This document shows, in pieces, positions 9,001 to 16,629 of a stretch of 64,000 nucleotides of DNA. This DNA is from Limisphaerales bacterium (GTDB lineage: Bacteria; Verrucomicrobiota; Verrucomicrobiia; Limisphaerales; SXTU01). Each line of letters starts with the position of its first letter. The stretch's first letter is position 1. The notes beneath the pieces are model-generated. The model was not told where the DNA came from. It did no database searches and was given only the letters and a program-made list of their open reading frames with translations. A program made the translations under genes and the position numbers. The stretch is from positions 1-64,000 of the forward strand of contig WRPG01000015.1 in NCBI GenBank assembly GCA_009773355.1. Reading direction: 5' to 3'.

Positions 9001-11564
9001 AGCAGCGTGCCAAGTGTTTCCAAGGGCCGGTCTGCCTGCACGACTTGCGGGCTAAGCAGCCGCAGCGGATGCCGTGCGAAGCACGGTTCCACACCCAGGT
9101 CCGCGAGCGCCGTGGCCAGCCGCCGCAGGACTTCGCCATGCCGGAGCCAGCCTTGGTAGTCGGGCAGCAGCTCCTCTTCCGCCGCGCTGAGCTCGACCGT
9201 GTGGCTGCGCAGTTCCACGAGCCGGCGCAGCAGCGACCGCAGCGGCAGCCCAGCACTTTCATGCACCTGCCGCATGGCCTCGGAGAAACGCCGCAGCCCG
9301 GCCAGCTCCTGCTCCATCGCCTTGAGCATGGCCGTGCGGTCGCGCTCGGCGTTGTCCTCCAGGCCCGCGAGGCCGAGGAACTTTTCGTAGGTCTGCTTCA
9401 GGTTTTGGATGAAGGCCTTCTTGTCCGTCTGCGAGTCGTGAATCAGGCAGCACAGCTCGTCGAGGCCCTGCTGCCGGAGGCGGTGAAACACCACGTCAAT
9501 CGCCGCGCGCTTCTCGCACACGAACAGCACGCGCTTGCCGCGCGCCACGTAGTCCGCGATGAGGTTCGTGATGGTCTGCGATTTGCCGGTGCCGGGCGGT
9601 CCCTGGATGATGTAGCTGCGGCCCGTGCGGGCGCGCGCGATGGCCGAGGTTTGCGTGGCATCACAGAGGACGACGGGATGCTGGTCGGCCAGTTCGGGCG
9701 TGGCGGGCGCGGCCTCCTCCGGGGCCTTGGGCGTGAGCGAGAAGATGGTGTCAAAGGACGCGCTGCCCAGGTCCGTCTCCATCAGATTCGCGTAGTCGCG
9801 GACCAGCGTCATCTTGCGATAGTTGAAGTTGCCAAGGGTGAGGCTGCACAGGTCGAAGTCCCACAGGTAGGGATTCGCATCGGGAGAGTTCTCGCCCTCG
9901 CGCAACGCAAACATCTCGCGGCTCGTCTCCAGCACCTTGCCGTCCCCGCGCGGCAGCAGCGGCTCAACAATGTTCGGTGCGCGGGGCGTTGGGGCGGCCC
10001 CCGCCACATCGCGCAAGGGCATGGGCGTGGGCAGGACTTTCTGCCGGAAAAGCTGCAGGCCCTGCGGGCGGAAGCTCTCCCGTTGATAGCTGTAATCGGC
10101 CGGCTCGCGCTTCTGTGCGGTGCGGGTGCGGACCTTCAGCCGCTTGCGGTATTGGTCCACCCGTTGCTTGGCGCGGGCCTGGATGAGTTCGATCTGCGGG
10201 CGGTCCACGAGCCGCAGCGTCACGCCCGGTTCGGTGGCCTGGATCTGCGCGCGGAGCTGCTCGTGGAACTGCGCCAGCGGCGTCTCGCGCAAGTCCACGC
10301 TCTCGGGCAGGTCGAGATTGTAGAGCTGCTTGAGGTGGAAGCGCAGCGCGGGGTTCACCTCGGCGACACTCGCGGTCGGGTCCAGCACGTAGCTGTCGCG
10401 GACGCCTTTCTTCTTGGTGAGTTCCACCGGCAGCAGGAGCAGCGGCGAATGGATGCGCTCGTTCGGAGTTTCCTTGAGGTTGTGCCAGCGCAGGAAGGCC
10501 AGCACGAGCCGAAGCTGCGCGAAGCCAAACTCCGCGCGGTCACGCCGTGCCTCGCTGATGATGCCGTCGAGCGAACCGGCGAGATACGGCGAGTCCTCGT
10601 AACGCAGATACTTGCCCAGCGGCATCGGCGCGCCCTCGGTGATCGCGGCGGCCAGCTCGGGATGCCAGACGAAGAGCTGCTCCAGCCGGATGTTCCGGTA
10701 GTCCAGCACCAGCGGCACGGAGCCGACGGTGAGGTTGAGCATGTGGAGGCTCGGGCGGAAGTAGATGAGCCGGTTGCGCCGCGAGATCTCGAACAGGCGG
10801 TCACGCAGGCGCGCCTGGATGAGGCGGCGCTTGCCCGAGACCGGCGACTCGCGGAAGCCGGCGATCCGGTCGAAGGCCACGTCGGCGTCCAGCACCTGCT
10901 CGCGGTAGTTCTGCAATCGGCGAGTGAGCGAAGCCAGATCCTGCGCGCGGCGGTGGCGGTTCAGCTCCGTCATCTCCGCGATGGCCCCGGCGACGACGGG
11001 ATTCAGGCGCGGGTTCAGCGCGAAGAGATTCCGGCGGCGGACGCTGAACTGCTCCAGTTCAGCGGGCTCGGTGAAATCCAAACCACAGGCGACGCTCGCG
11101 AGCAGCAGCCCGAGCGAGAAGACGTCCGTGAGTGCGTCGTGATGCCCGATGGCGTGCTCCCAGCTCACATAGCCCGGCAGATAGACCGGCTCGGTGAAGC
11201 CCTGGCCCGTCGCGCTCACCGAAAGGTCCGACGATTCGGTGTGGGAGGAGTCGAGGTCCGTGGTCTGGCGATAGCTCCCCACCACTTCCAGCGCCGCGCT
11301 GACCGGGACCTGCAGCGCCTCGACCTTGCTGGCGTTGGTCAGCGGCGGGGTGGCTTGCGCAGAATCGAAGCTCAGCTCACCGCGCTCGCTGACTTGCAAA
11401 GACGCGACGCCACGCAGCGGAGCCACACGGCCTTCCTCATGCACTGCGAGCACCTGGCGCATCAACGGCAGCACGGCGGCGAGCACGTCGTCGGTCTCCA
11501 TGCCGCCCGTCTCCGCCACGCGGGCGAGCAGTTGCCGGAAGGGGTGATCGGCGAACGCACTCAT
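6018..11564 (-). CDS. Giant pseudokinase / DUF4011 SF1 helicase / REase-like / WGR protein
   Basis: The protein has 1848 residues. About 1-225 resembles a degraded protein-kinase C-lobe (DVFSLGLLLASVACG kept, no HRD or DFG loop seen). From about 240 is the DUF4011 start (RLRDRLFEISRRNRLI). SF1 motifs follow: Walker A GPPGTGKS near 655, DEAS near 1286, then VVGDEMQLPP, the HYRSRYE stretch and ENIQGDERDVIILS. About 1640-1730 resembles the MTES_1575/Vsr-like nuclease fold (FRCDLAV, GLLVDTDAHY). The last 70 residues are a WGR domain (FWEVTLSGQTFAVRFGKIG), typical of PARPs. ATG at 11564 overlaps the upstream metallopeptidase stop as ATGA. A nucleic-acid surveillance or defence role is probable but not shown. 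Confidence 0.88.
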   Translation of the reverse strand: MSAFADHPFRQLLARVAETGGMETDDVLAAVLPLMRQVLAVHEEGRVAPLRGVASLQVSERGELSFDSAQATPPLTNASKVEALQVPVSAALEVVGSYRQTTDLDSSHTESSDLSVSATGQGFTEPVYLPGYVSWEHAIGHHDALTDVFSLGLLLASVACGLDFTEPAELEQFSVRRRNLFALNPRLNPVVAGAIAEMTELNRHRRAQDLASLTRRLQNYREQVLDADVAFDRIAGFRESPVSGKRRLIQARLRDRLFEISRRNRLIYFRPSLHMLNLTVGSVPLVLDYRNIRLEQLFVWHPELAAAITEGAPMPLGKYLRYEDSPYLAGSLDGIISEARRDRAEFGFAQLRLVLAFLRWHNLKETPNERIHSPLLLLPVELTKKKGVRDSYVLDPTASVAEVNPALRFHLKQLYNLDLPESVDLRETPLAQFHEQLRAQIQATEPGVTLRLVDRPQIELIQARAKQRVDQYRKRLKVRTRTAQKREPADYSYQRESFRPQGLQLFRQKVLPTPMPLRDVAGAAPTPRAPNIVEPLLPRGDGKVLETSREMFALREGENSPDANPYLWDFDLCSLTLGNFNYRKMTLVRDYANLMETDLGSASFDTIFSLTPKAPEEAAPATPELADQHPVVLCDATQTSAIARARTGRSYIIQGPPGTGKSQTITNLIADYVARGKRVLFVCEKRAAIDVVFHRLRQQGLDELCCLIHDSQTDKKAFIQNLKQTYEKFLGLAGLEDNAERDRTAMLKAMEQELAGLRRFSEAMRQVHESAGLPLRSLLRRLVELRSHTVELSAAEEELLPDYQGWLRHGEVLRRLATALADLGVEPCFARHPLRLLSPQVVQADRPLETLGTLLDDAEERLAAVESALELSGMPVELWDTFEEIGTILEFALAVLPLAEGNLLGLLDPKTATATTFATLAAEFDELVRAHQQAGARTTGWREKLSPEDNDNALAQACGFEISFLRFLSPAFWRLRKALRLRYDFSTHAVEPSWVKLLEDLASEHRAAAALVMMREQFRRELGIAEFEGTRALKDALLARPDQAHPSVRALTARLVSDEAGSELVRSLAALHGEFARLKETLAALLAEFDSFDFPALTTALDSLRAETATLPELLPVLTDLAEVPEAFRRAVCQTPLHVEPFEAATGRKSLNYLYRVDRHLGRFDGRLLTQKLERLASQQHGWLAQNAACIRARVRRQFLEHVNVSSLPASQLTPEQKAFKKEYAAGRRDLEHEFGKTMRYKSIRDLAAGETGRVIQDLKPIWLMSPLSVSDTLPLDPDLFDVVIFDEASQIPMEEAIPAAYRSQQVIVVGDEMQLPPTTFFSSGRGEDETVVVEEEGERIEVDLDADSFLTQSAQNLPSTLLAWHYRSRYEALISFSNAAFYGGQLYTIPDRKLPQAQLAELRVTDATQAAAHTDALLARSISFHFLEQGLYAERCNPAEAAYIAQLVRELLARDTKLSLGIVAFSEAQQSEVESALDRLAEEDAEFATRLEAEYTREENDQFCGLIVKNLENIQGDERDVIILSICYGPDANGRMLMNFGPINQRGGEKRLNVIFSRARHHMAIVSSIRHHAITNDYNDGANSLKNFLHYAEAVSLGDHATARRVLENLNPLNRKTLAPAAERDTVIEELARALRARGHAIDAHVGQSKFRCDLAVRDAADGFYRLGLLVDTDAHYANPDLVERYLTQPGILRAFGWCVALVLTKDWYHEPEAVVARIERLLAGDAVAGEAAEAVVEEPIEPEEPAVASTQDSLATHPLPAPAAAPPATATPNAGGSETRMFEFVGGGSSKFWEVTLSGQTFAVRFGKIGTSGQSQSKSFVDAAKARSEMEKLIAEKVKKGYVEQG

Positions 11565-12712
11565 GGGGCGGCCTCCGCATGGGCGAGCATTTCGGCGGCG
11601 GACTCACGCAGCTTCTTCACCTCGCGCGCCTTGAGCCGCAGCTCCTTGGCGGCAAGCTTGTCGAACGTATCCTCCCAGCCGAGACGTCGGCTCAGTTCCA
11701 GCGCGGCCACCAAGGGCAGCTGCTCTAGTTCCGGGTCCACGGCAGCGAAGTCCAGCAGGACGAACGCGAAATACCGTTGGAGGCCGGCCTCGCTGAAAGC
11801 GGGTTCGGACGCGGCATCGTCCGCTGCGTCGTCCGGCGTGAAGTCCGGGAAGTAGGACTTCGCATGGCCCAGCACGGCCTCGGTCTGAAACCACTTGGGC
11901 CGCAGCAACTGCCCGATCAGCCGGCGCGTCGCCTGCGTGAGCCGGCGCTGGCCGAGCACGTCCAGTTCATCCACCGAGGCCACGCCTTCGATCATGCGGC
12001 GAATCTCCGCGTGCGCCGCCGGGTCTTCCTTCGCCCACAGGTCGAGCGCCCGCGCGCGGATGAACGTCTCCGGATGGGTCAATCCTTCGGTCGGCGTGTT
12101 CGTCTGGCGGAAGATTTCCTCGGCCTGCTTCAGGTAGCTCGCCGCGCTGACATTCGCGAGGCCGGTCTGGATTTTCACCAGCCCGGCGATCACCGGCTCC
12201 ACCGCTTCCGTGACCGCGAGCGAACCCTGGTCGGCGAAGATCTCCGTGTAGAGCTGAAACCAGCGGGCGCTCTGCTCGTGGCCCGCGCTCGCGCGCGGGT
12301 CTTGCGCGACGGTCTGGAGCAGCTGGTCGGCGATGTGAAACTCCCCGCGCTCCGCCGCCCACAGATGATAGTGCGCCAGCTCGTGGCCGATGACGGACTT
12401 CAGCTCGTCGCCTTGGAGCAGTGCGAGGACAGGGCCGGAGAAGACGAGATGCGCCTCGCCCGGAATGTGGAAGAGCGTGGCGTTCAACGCTGGTGAGTCC
12501 TGCGCCTGATACGCCGTGACCGGCACGTCCAGCCCCAGCTTGTTCTGCGCCTCGGCAATCGCCGCGTGCAGTTCCACATGGGAGTCCGCAGCGAGCCGGT
12601 AGGCGGATTTCAACAAGTCGAGCCGCAGCGACGCAGTATAGTCCGCCTGCGCCCGGGCCGAGGCGAACCACCGCCACAGCTCGCGCTCGTGCGCCTTGAG
12701 GTAATCCCTCAT
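11561..12712 (-). CDS. M48-type zinc metallopeptidase
   Basis: The protein has 383 residues with HELAH at 110-114 (two zinc-binding His and the catalytic Glu) and TEIFADQ near 156-162 supplying the third ligand in the ExxAD form of M48 peptidases. No signal peptide or transmembrane segments are seen, unlike HtpX, so a cytoplasmic enzyme is likely. ATG at 12712 begins at MRDYLKAHE; the frame extends upstream, but that stretch is low in coding character and overlaps the divergent promoter. It overlaps the helicase by ATGA, so the two are co-translated. A cytoplasmic peptidase next to a pseudokinase-helicase suggests regulated proteolysis within a defence module, which is an inference. Confidence 0.85.
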   Translation of the reverse strand: MRDYLKAHERELWRWFASARAQADYTASLRLDLLKSAYRLAADSHVELHAAIAEAQNKLGLDVPVTAYQAQDSPALNATLFHIPGEAHLVFSGPVLALLQGDELKSVIGHELAHYHLWAAERGEFHIADQLLQTVAQDPRASAGHEQSARWFQLYTEIFADQGSLAVTEAVEPVIAGLVKIQTGLANVSAASYLKQAEEIFRQTNTPTEGLTHPETFIRARALDLWAKEDPAAHAEIRRMIEGVASVDELDVLGQRRLTQATRRLIGQLLRPKWFQTEAVLGHAKSYFPDFTPDDAADDAASEPAFSEAGLQRYFAFVLLDFAAVDPELEQLPLVAALELSRRLGWEDTFDKLAAKELRLKAREVKKLRESAAEMLAHAEAAP

Positions 12713-12862
12713 TTCGAGGTGATACGGCAGCGGTGTGAGGGAGCGGGACAAGCTGGGAGCGGGTTTGGTTTCTGCGGGCGAATTGAACCCAAAGCAAGCG
12801 AGCAGGTCAAAGTTAAGAATCGCCCGCTCCCCCAACCAGTCCGTGCAATTGCAATCCCCGGC

Positions 12863-12891
12863 TTGACTTAGTGTCGTTTTTACACTAAATA
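12863..12891 (+). promoter_or_regulatory. Predicted promoter of the ADP-ribose operon, near-leaderless
   Basis: TTGACT (12863-12868) and a weak TAAATA (12886-12891) are 17 nt apart, and the first ATG follows only 11 nt after the -10. The mRNA leader would be only about 5 nt with no Shine-Dalgarno. The -10 match is poor, so confidence is moderate. Confidence 0.45.
12868..12888. promoter_or_regulatory. 7-7-7 palindromic operator between divergent operons
   Basis: TTAGTGT, a 7-nt spacer and ACACTAA form a perfect inverted repeat overlapping the -35, the spacer and the start of the -10. It is the only such palindrome I noticed in the 190 bp between the divergent operons. The NrtR-like protein encoded 0.8 kb downstream is the obvious candidate to bind it, but that is an inference. 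Confidence 0.65.
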
Positions 12892-12902
12892 ACCATTCAC
12901 TT

Positions 12903-13286
12903 ATGACGGACACGAGCCAAACCCAGAGCCCGGCGCTCCACGTTTTGTTTCGCCCCGTGGGGCCGCGTGAGCTGAGACTCATCGCCGCGAGCGGCTACCG
13001 GGAGTTTCCGCCCCGGCTCCCAGAGCAGCCCATCTTCTACCCGGTGCTGAACGAGGACTACGCCCGGCAGATTGCCCGGGACTGGAATGCCCCGGACAGT
13101 GGGGTTGGCTTCGTGACGCGCTTCGCCGTTCCGGCCGAGTTCGTCACGCACTACCCAGTTCGCACCGCGGGTGCTTCGCATCACCAGGAGCTGTGGGTGC
13201 CGGCGGAGGAACTGGCGGCGTTCAACCAGCAGATCGTCGGCCTCATCGAGGTCATCGCCGAGTATCGGCGGGAGGGACGGCCATGA
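12903..13286 (+). CDS. Small protein of the family often labelled ADP-ribosylation/crystallin J1
   Basis: The protein has 127 residues. Motifs such as FRPVG, FPPRLPEQPIFYPVLNEDYA, ARDWN and HQELWVPAEEL match my memory of a small conserved family labelled ADP-ribosylation/crystallin J1 in databases; its biochemical activity is not known to me. ATG at 12903 follows the palindromic operator with almost no leader. Its stop overlaps the NADAR start as ATGA. As first gene of an operon of ADP-ribose hydrolases it could be a substrate-recognition or modifying partner. No ADP-ribosyltransferase catalytic triad is evident by eye. Confidence 0.7.
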   Translation: MTDTSQTQSPALHVLFRPVGPRELRLIAASGYREFPPRLPEQPIFYPVLNEDYARQIARDWNAPDSGVGFVTRFAVPAEFVTHYPVRTAGASHHQELWVPAEELAAFNQQIVGLIEVIAEYRREGRP

Positions 13287-13722
13287 ACCGTATTGAGTTT
13301 TATCGGATCAACGAACCGTTCGGGGAGTTCTCCAATTTCTCGCCTCATCCGATCGTCTTGCACGGTCGTCGGTGGCCGACGGTCGAGCATTACTTTCAAG
13401 CACAGAAGTTCTCCGGCACCGAGCATGTGGAGACGATCCGGCTTGCGCATTCGCCGATGGTGGCAGCTCGCCTGGGCCGCAGTCGCCAGCGTCCGCTGAG
13501 GCAGGATTGGGAGTCCGTGAAGGACGGCGTGATGCGGGAGGCGCAGCAAAGTTCACGCAACACGCGACACTCCGCGTGCTGCTGCTCTCGACCGGCGACG
13601 CGGAGCTGGTCGAGCACACCACCAACGACTCATACTGGGCGGACGGAGGCGACGGGCGGGGCCGCAACCGGCTGGGCGAACTGTTGATGGAGCTGCGGGC
13701 CAAATTGCCAATCATGCCCTGA
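13283..13722 (+). pseudogene. NADAR-family (YbiA-like) ADP-ribose glycosidase, frameshifted
   Basis: The N-terminal two thirds read in one frame ([48 protein letters not shown]) and the C-terminal third in another ([45 protein letters not shown]). Together they make one complete NADAR domain, so a single-base loss near 13540-13546 breaks it. NADAR proteins act on N-glycosidic ADP-ribose compounds, including ADP-ribosylated guanine, or on riboflavin intermediates. No clear slippery site is seen at the break, so a sequencing error or recent inactivation is more likely than programmed frameshifting. Both halves keep conserved residues, which argues for recent breakage. Confidence 0.85.
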
Positions 13723-13724
13723 CC

Positions 13725-14414
13725 ATGCCTCACACCTATCAATACCCCCGTGCAGCACTGACCGTGGACTGCGTCGTCTTCGGCTTTGACGAGGGCGAGC
13801 TTAAGGTGCTGCTCATCCAGCGCGCCCTCGATCCCTTCAAGGCCCAATGGGCGCTGCCGGGCGGATTCGTTCGCCTGGACGAGACGCTGGACGCCGCCGC
13901 CCGCCGTGAACTGGCGGAGGAAACCGGCCTGCGGGACGTCTTTCTGGAGCAGCTCTTCACCTTCGGTGCGGTGGCGCGCGACCCGCGTGAACGGGTGGTG
14001 AGCGTGGCCTACTACGCGCTGGTGAAACTGGCGGGGCATGCCGCCTGCGCCGCGACGGATGCAGCGGATGCACAGTGGTTCCCAGTTTTCCAGGCACCTA
14101 GGCTGGCGTTCGACCACGCTGAAATCATCGCATCCGCGCTCGCCCGTGTGAAGGGGAAGGTCCGCTACCAGCCCATCGGTTTTGAGTTGTTGCCCCCGGA
14201 ATTTACTCTTTCTCAGCTCCAGCACCTGTATGAAGCCGTGCTGGGTGAGGCGCTGGACAAGCGAAATTTCCGGAAAAAAGTTCTGAGCTTCGGACTGCTG
14301 GCTCCGCTCAAGGAAACCTTCCGCTCTGCAGCCCACCGGCCGGCGCGACTGTTCCGGTTCGACGCAGACAAATACGAACGGCTCCGCCGCCGAGGCTTCA
14401 ACTTTGAATTGTGA
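13725..14414 (+). CDS. nrtR: NrtR-like Nudix hydrolase/transcription regulator of NAD metabolism
   Basis: The protein has 229 residues. The N-terminal Nudix domain has a complete box at about 47-69 (GFVRLDE...[10 protein letters not shown]). From about 145 is the winged-helix domain typical of NrtR ([36 protein letters not shown]). NrtR proteins repress NAD-salvage genes and respond to ADP-ribose through the Nudix pocket; many have a degenerate box, but this one looks intact, so it may also hydrolyse ADP-ribose-type substrates. It sits among ADP-ribose hydrolases, downstream of a palindrome that could be its operator. A plain ADP-ribose pyrophosphatase is the alternative. Confidence 0.85.
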   Translation: MPHTYQYPRAALTVDCVVFGFDEGELKVLLIQRALDPFKAQWALPGGFVRLDETLDAAARRELAEETGLRDVFLEQLFTFGAVARDPRERVVSVAYYALVKLAGHAACAATDAADAQWFPVFQAPRLAFDHAEIIASALARVKGKVRYQPIGFELLPPEFTLSQLQHLYEAVLGEALDKRNFRKKVLSFGLLAPLKETFRSAAHRPARLFRFDADKYERLRRRGFNFEL

Positions 14415-14447
14415 ACGGGTGCCCATGCAGGCCGCCATCATCAGGTT

Positions 14448-15284
14448 ATGAATCGAGAAAATAGGATCACGCTTGCCCAGAGCACCGCCGCTATCTCTGA
14501 GTCCGGGCACTACCGGGCTGAGTGCGGCGTGGAAGTGCATATCGCGGACGCGGTGCGGGAGGCGGTCGCGGGCACTGTCCTGCTCTCCCCGAGCGACTTC
14601 GCCAGCCTCCAGCCGAAACGGCGCGCCTCCAGCACCCTGATCGAAGTCACCAAAGAAACCACGGTGGGCGCATTGTTGCGATTGAACCCACAGGCGGGCT
14701 CATTGGGTTGCCTCAACTTTGCCTCGGCGAGGAATCCTGGCGGCGGATTCCTCACCGGTGCGCAGGCGCAAGAGGAGTCACTGGCCCGGACATCCGCACT
14801 GCATCGCTGTCTTCTGGCCGCCCCCGCATTCTACGCCCGCAACCGGGAGAACCGCTCCACCCTTTATCTGGACCTGGTGATTTTCTCCCCGCGCGTTCCG
14901 TTCTTCCGCGATGACAAAGGGCGACTGCTGGATCAGCCGGTGCTGGCCTCGGTCATTACTGCTCCCGCACCGAATGCGGGAGCGATGGCACAGAACGAGC
15001 GGGAGAACCTTCATCTCATCGAGCCAGCCCTGAAGCGGCGGGCGGAGTTCGTGCTGGCGGTGGCCGCGGCCAAGGGGATCGAGCGGCTCGTGCTGGGTGC
15101 TTGGGGCTGCGGTGTTTTCCGGAACGATCCCGCTACCGTGGCACAAGCCTTTGGCGATCAGTTGCTCGACGAGGGACGATTCCGCGATGTGTTCTCGGAA
15201 GTTGTGTTCGCCGTGTTTGATCCAACCAAGGAACAGGAGACATACCGGGCCTTCGTCCGTGCATTTGCCAAAGGCCGCTCATGA
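14448..15284 (+). CDS. Microbial PARG-like (TIGR02452 family) poly/mono-ADP-ribose glycohydrolase
   Basis: The protein has 278 residues. The diagnostic stretch NPGGGFLTGAQAQEESLART at about 99-118 is the GGG...QE(E) loop of bacterial-type PARG macrodomains, which holds the catalytic Glu. The later AAAKGIERLVLGAWGCGVFRNDP is the macrodomain signature near the C-terminus. The family removes ADP-ribose from proteins or cleaves ADP-ribose polymers. ATG at 14448 lies 34 nt after the nrtR-like stop. The stop overlaps the next start as ATGA, indicating coupling to the cREC-ARH fusion. Confidence 0.9.
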   Translation: MNRENRITLAQSTAAISESGHYRAECGVEVHIADAVREAVAGTVLLSPSDFASLQPKRRASSTLIEVTKETTVGALLRLNPQAGSLGCLNFASARNPGGGFLTGAQAQEESLARTSALHRCLLAAPAFYARNRENRSTLYLDLVIFSPRVPFFRDDKGRLLDQPVLASVITAPAPNAGAMAQNERENLHLIEPALKRRAEFVLAVAAAKGIERLVLGAWGCGVFRNDPATVAQAFGDQLLDEGRFRDVFSEVVFAVFDPTKEQETYRAFVRAFAKGRS

Positions 15285-16621
15285 ACTCCATCCTCCTATT
15301 GGAAGACAACCCAGACCGGATCACGGCGTTCCAGCAAGCAATCTCAATGCTCGGCCCAGACTATGAGCTGAAGTTCTGGCATGACGCGCCGACGATGGTG
15401 GCCGAATGTGAGCGCTGGTTCCCGGAGGCCGCGCTGATCTCCTTGGATCATGATTTGAATCCAATGCCCGGGGCGTCCGGTGATCCCGGCACCGGTCTGG
15501 ATGTGGCCATGTTTCTGGCCGAGTGCTGCCCGGTCTGCCCCGTGCTGGTGCATTCGTCGAACGTCGAGCGTGCTTGGTCCATGCACAACGAATTGCGATT
15601 CGCCAAGTGGGCGGTGGAGCGGGTCGGACCCATCGGCGACGACTGGATAGGAAAGTCCTGGCTGTCGAAAGCCCGTGAACTGCTGGGCGCACAGGCGAAC
15701 ACCTGGCCGGCGAGAATCCCCGCAGACCACGCCGCCCGACTTGAGCGCGCGCAACTCTCGCTGGACGGCTTATCGGTGGGTGACGGGTTTGGCCAATGCT
15801 TCTTCGTGGACGCCGAAGTTGCCAGCGAACGCATTCAGCAGAGCGAAGCCCCGCCGTCGCCCTGGTTTTATACCGACGACACGGCGATGGCCGTCTCGAT
15901 CGTCCGCACGTTGAAGCGTTATGGCCACATCGAACCAGACGCGCTGGCCGGCGCATTCGCGCGTGAGTATGCGCGCGATCCCAGGCGCGGTTACGGCGGA
16001 ACGGCACACGGCATTCTTCAGGCCATTGGGCAGGGCACAGCGTGGCAGACGGCAGCCGGACGTGTATTCGATGGCGCGGGGTCGTGCGGGAACGGTGGGG
16101 CCATGCGGGCCGCCCCCATCGGGGCTTACTTTGTGGACGACATCCCCAAAGTGATTTCCGAAGCACGCGCGTCAGCGGCGGTAACCCACGCGCATCCTGA
16201 TGGCCAGACCGGAGCCATTGCCATCGCACTCGCGACAGCGTGGTTCGCCCAGCGACGCAGCGAGAGCCTCCGCCCGGGCATGGAGGTCATTGAATTCGTC
16301 CTGGAGCATTTGCCCCACACGGAAACCTACTACCGGCTAAAGAAAGCCCTGAGCCTGCCGTTGCAACTTTCTCCTGCGACCGCCGCCTGCGTGCTGGGGA
16401 ACGGTTCGCAGGTGATCGCCTCCGACACCGTCCCGTTCTGCTTGTGGTGCGCCGCCCGTCATCCCAACGACTATGTGCAGGCGCTTTGGGCGACTGTGAG
16501 TGCGTTCGGTGATCGGGATACAACTTGCGCCATCGTCGGCGGAATCGTCGCGGTCGGGGTGGGGCGAGCGGGCCTGCCCGATGACTGGCTTGCGTCGCGA
16601 GAACCCTTGCCCCGGCTGTGA
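15281..16621 (+). CDS. cREC receiver-like domain fused to ADP-ribosylglycohydrolase
   Basis: The protein has 446 residues. About 1-136 is a receiver-like fold (ILLLEDNPDR, SLDHDL at 55-59, VLVHSSN at 88-94) matching the cREC family, predicted to process cyclic phosphates in RNA-repair contexts. From about 155 is an ADP-ribosylglycohydrolase of the DraG/ARH type: YTDDTAM at 197-203, AGSCGNGGAMRAAPIG, THAHPDGQTGA and FGDRDTTCAIVGGI carry the metal-binding Asp residues. The fusion links cyclic-phosphate chemistry to ADP-ribose removal. That fits the adjacent KptA, which makes ADP-ribose 1'',2''-cyclic phosphate. Domain calls are from motifs; the activity of cREC is a published prediction. Confidence 0.88.
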   Translation: MNSILLLEDNPDRITAFQQAISMLGPDYELKFWHDAPTMVAECERWFPEAALISLDHDLNPMPGASGDPGTGLDVAMFLAECCPVCPVLVHSSNVERAWSMHNELRFAKWAVERVGPIGDDWIGKSWLSKARELLGAQANTWPARIPADHAARLERAQLSLDGLSVGDGFGQCFFVDAEVASERIQQSEAPPSPWFYTDDTAMAVSIVRTLKRYGHIEPDALAGAFAREYARDPRRGYGGTAHGILQAIGQGTAWQTAAGRVFDGAGSCGNGGAMRAAPIGAYFVDDIPKVISEARASAAVTHAHPDGQTGAIAIALATAWFAQRRSESLRPGMEVIEFVLEHLPHTETYYRLKKALSLPLQLSPATAACVLGNGSQVIASDTVPFCLWCAARHPNDYVQALWATVSAFGDRDTTCAIVGGIVAVGVGRAGLPDDWLASREPLPRL

Positions 16622-16629
16622 AGGAATCG

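Noticed and set aside
8772-11855. 1027-codon frame on the plus strand opposite the helicase
   Set aside because: Antisense shadow of a GC-rich gene. It has no recognised domain and is Arg/Gln/His-rich, whereas the minus strand has full SF1 helicase motifs.
12863-12891. Palindrome as an intrinsic terminator
   Set aside because: It has a T-rich spacer but no GC-rich stem, and it lies between divergent start codons where an operator is expected.
12713-12982. Upstream extension of the M48 peptidase frame to 12982
   Set aside because: The extra 90 residues lack family similarity and would overlap the divergent promoter and the start of the 12903 gene.
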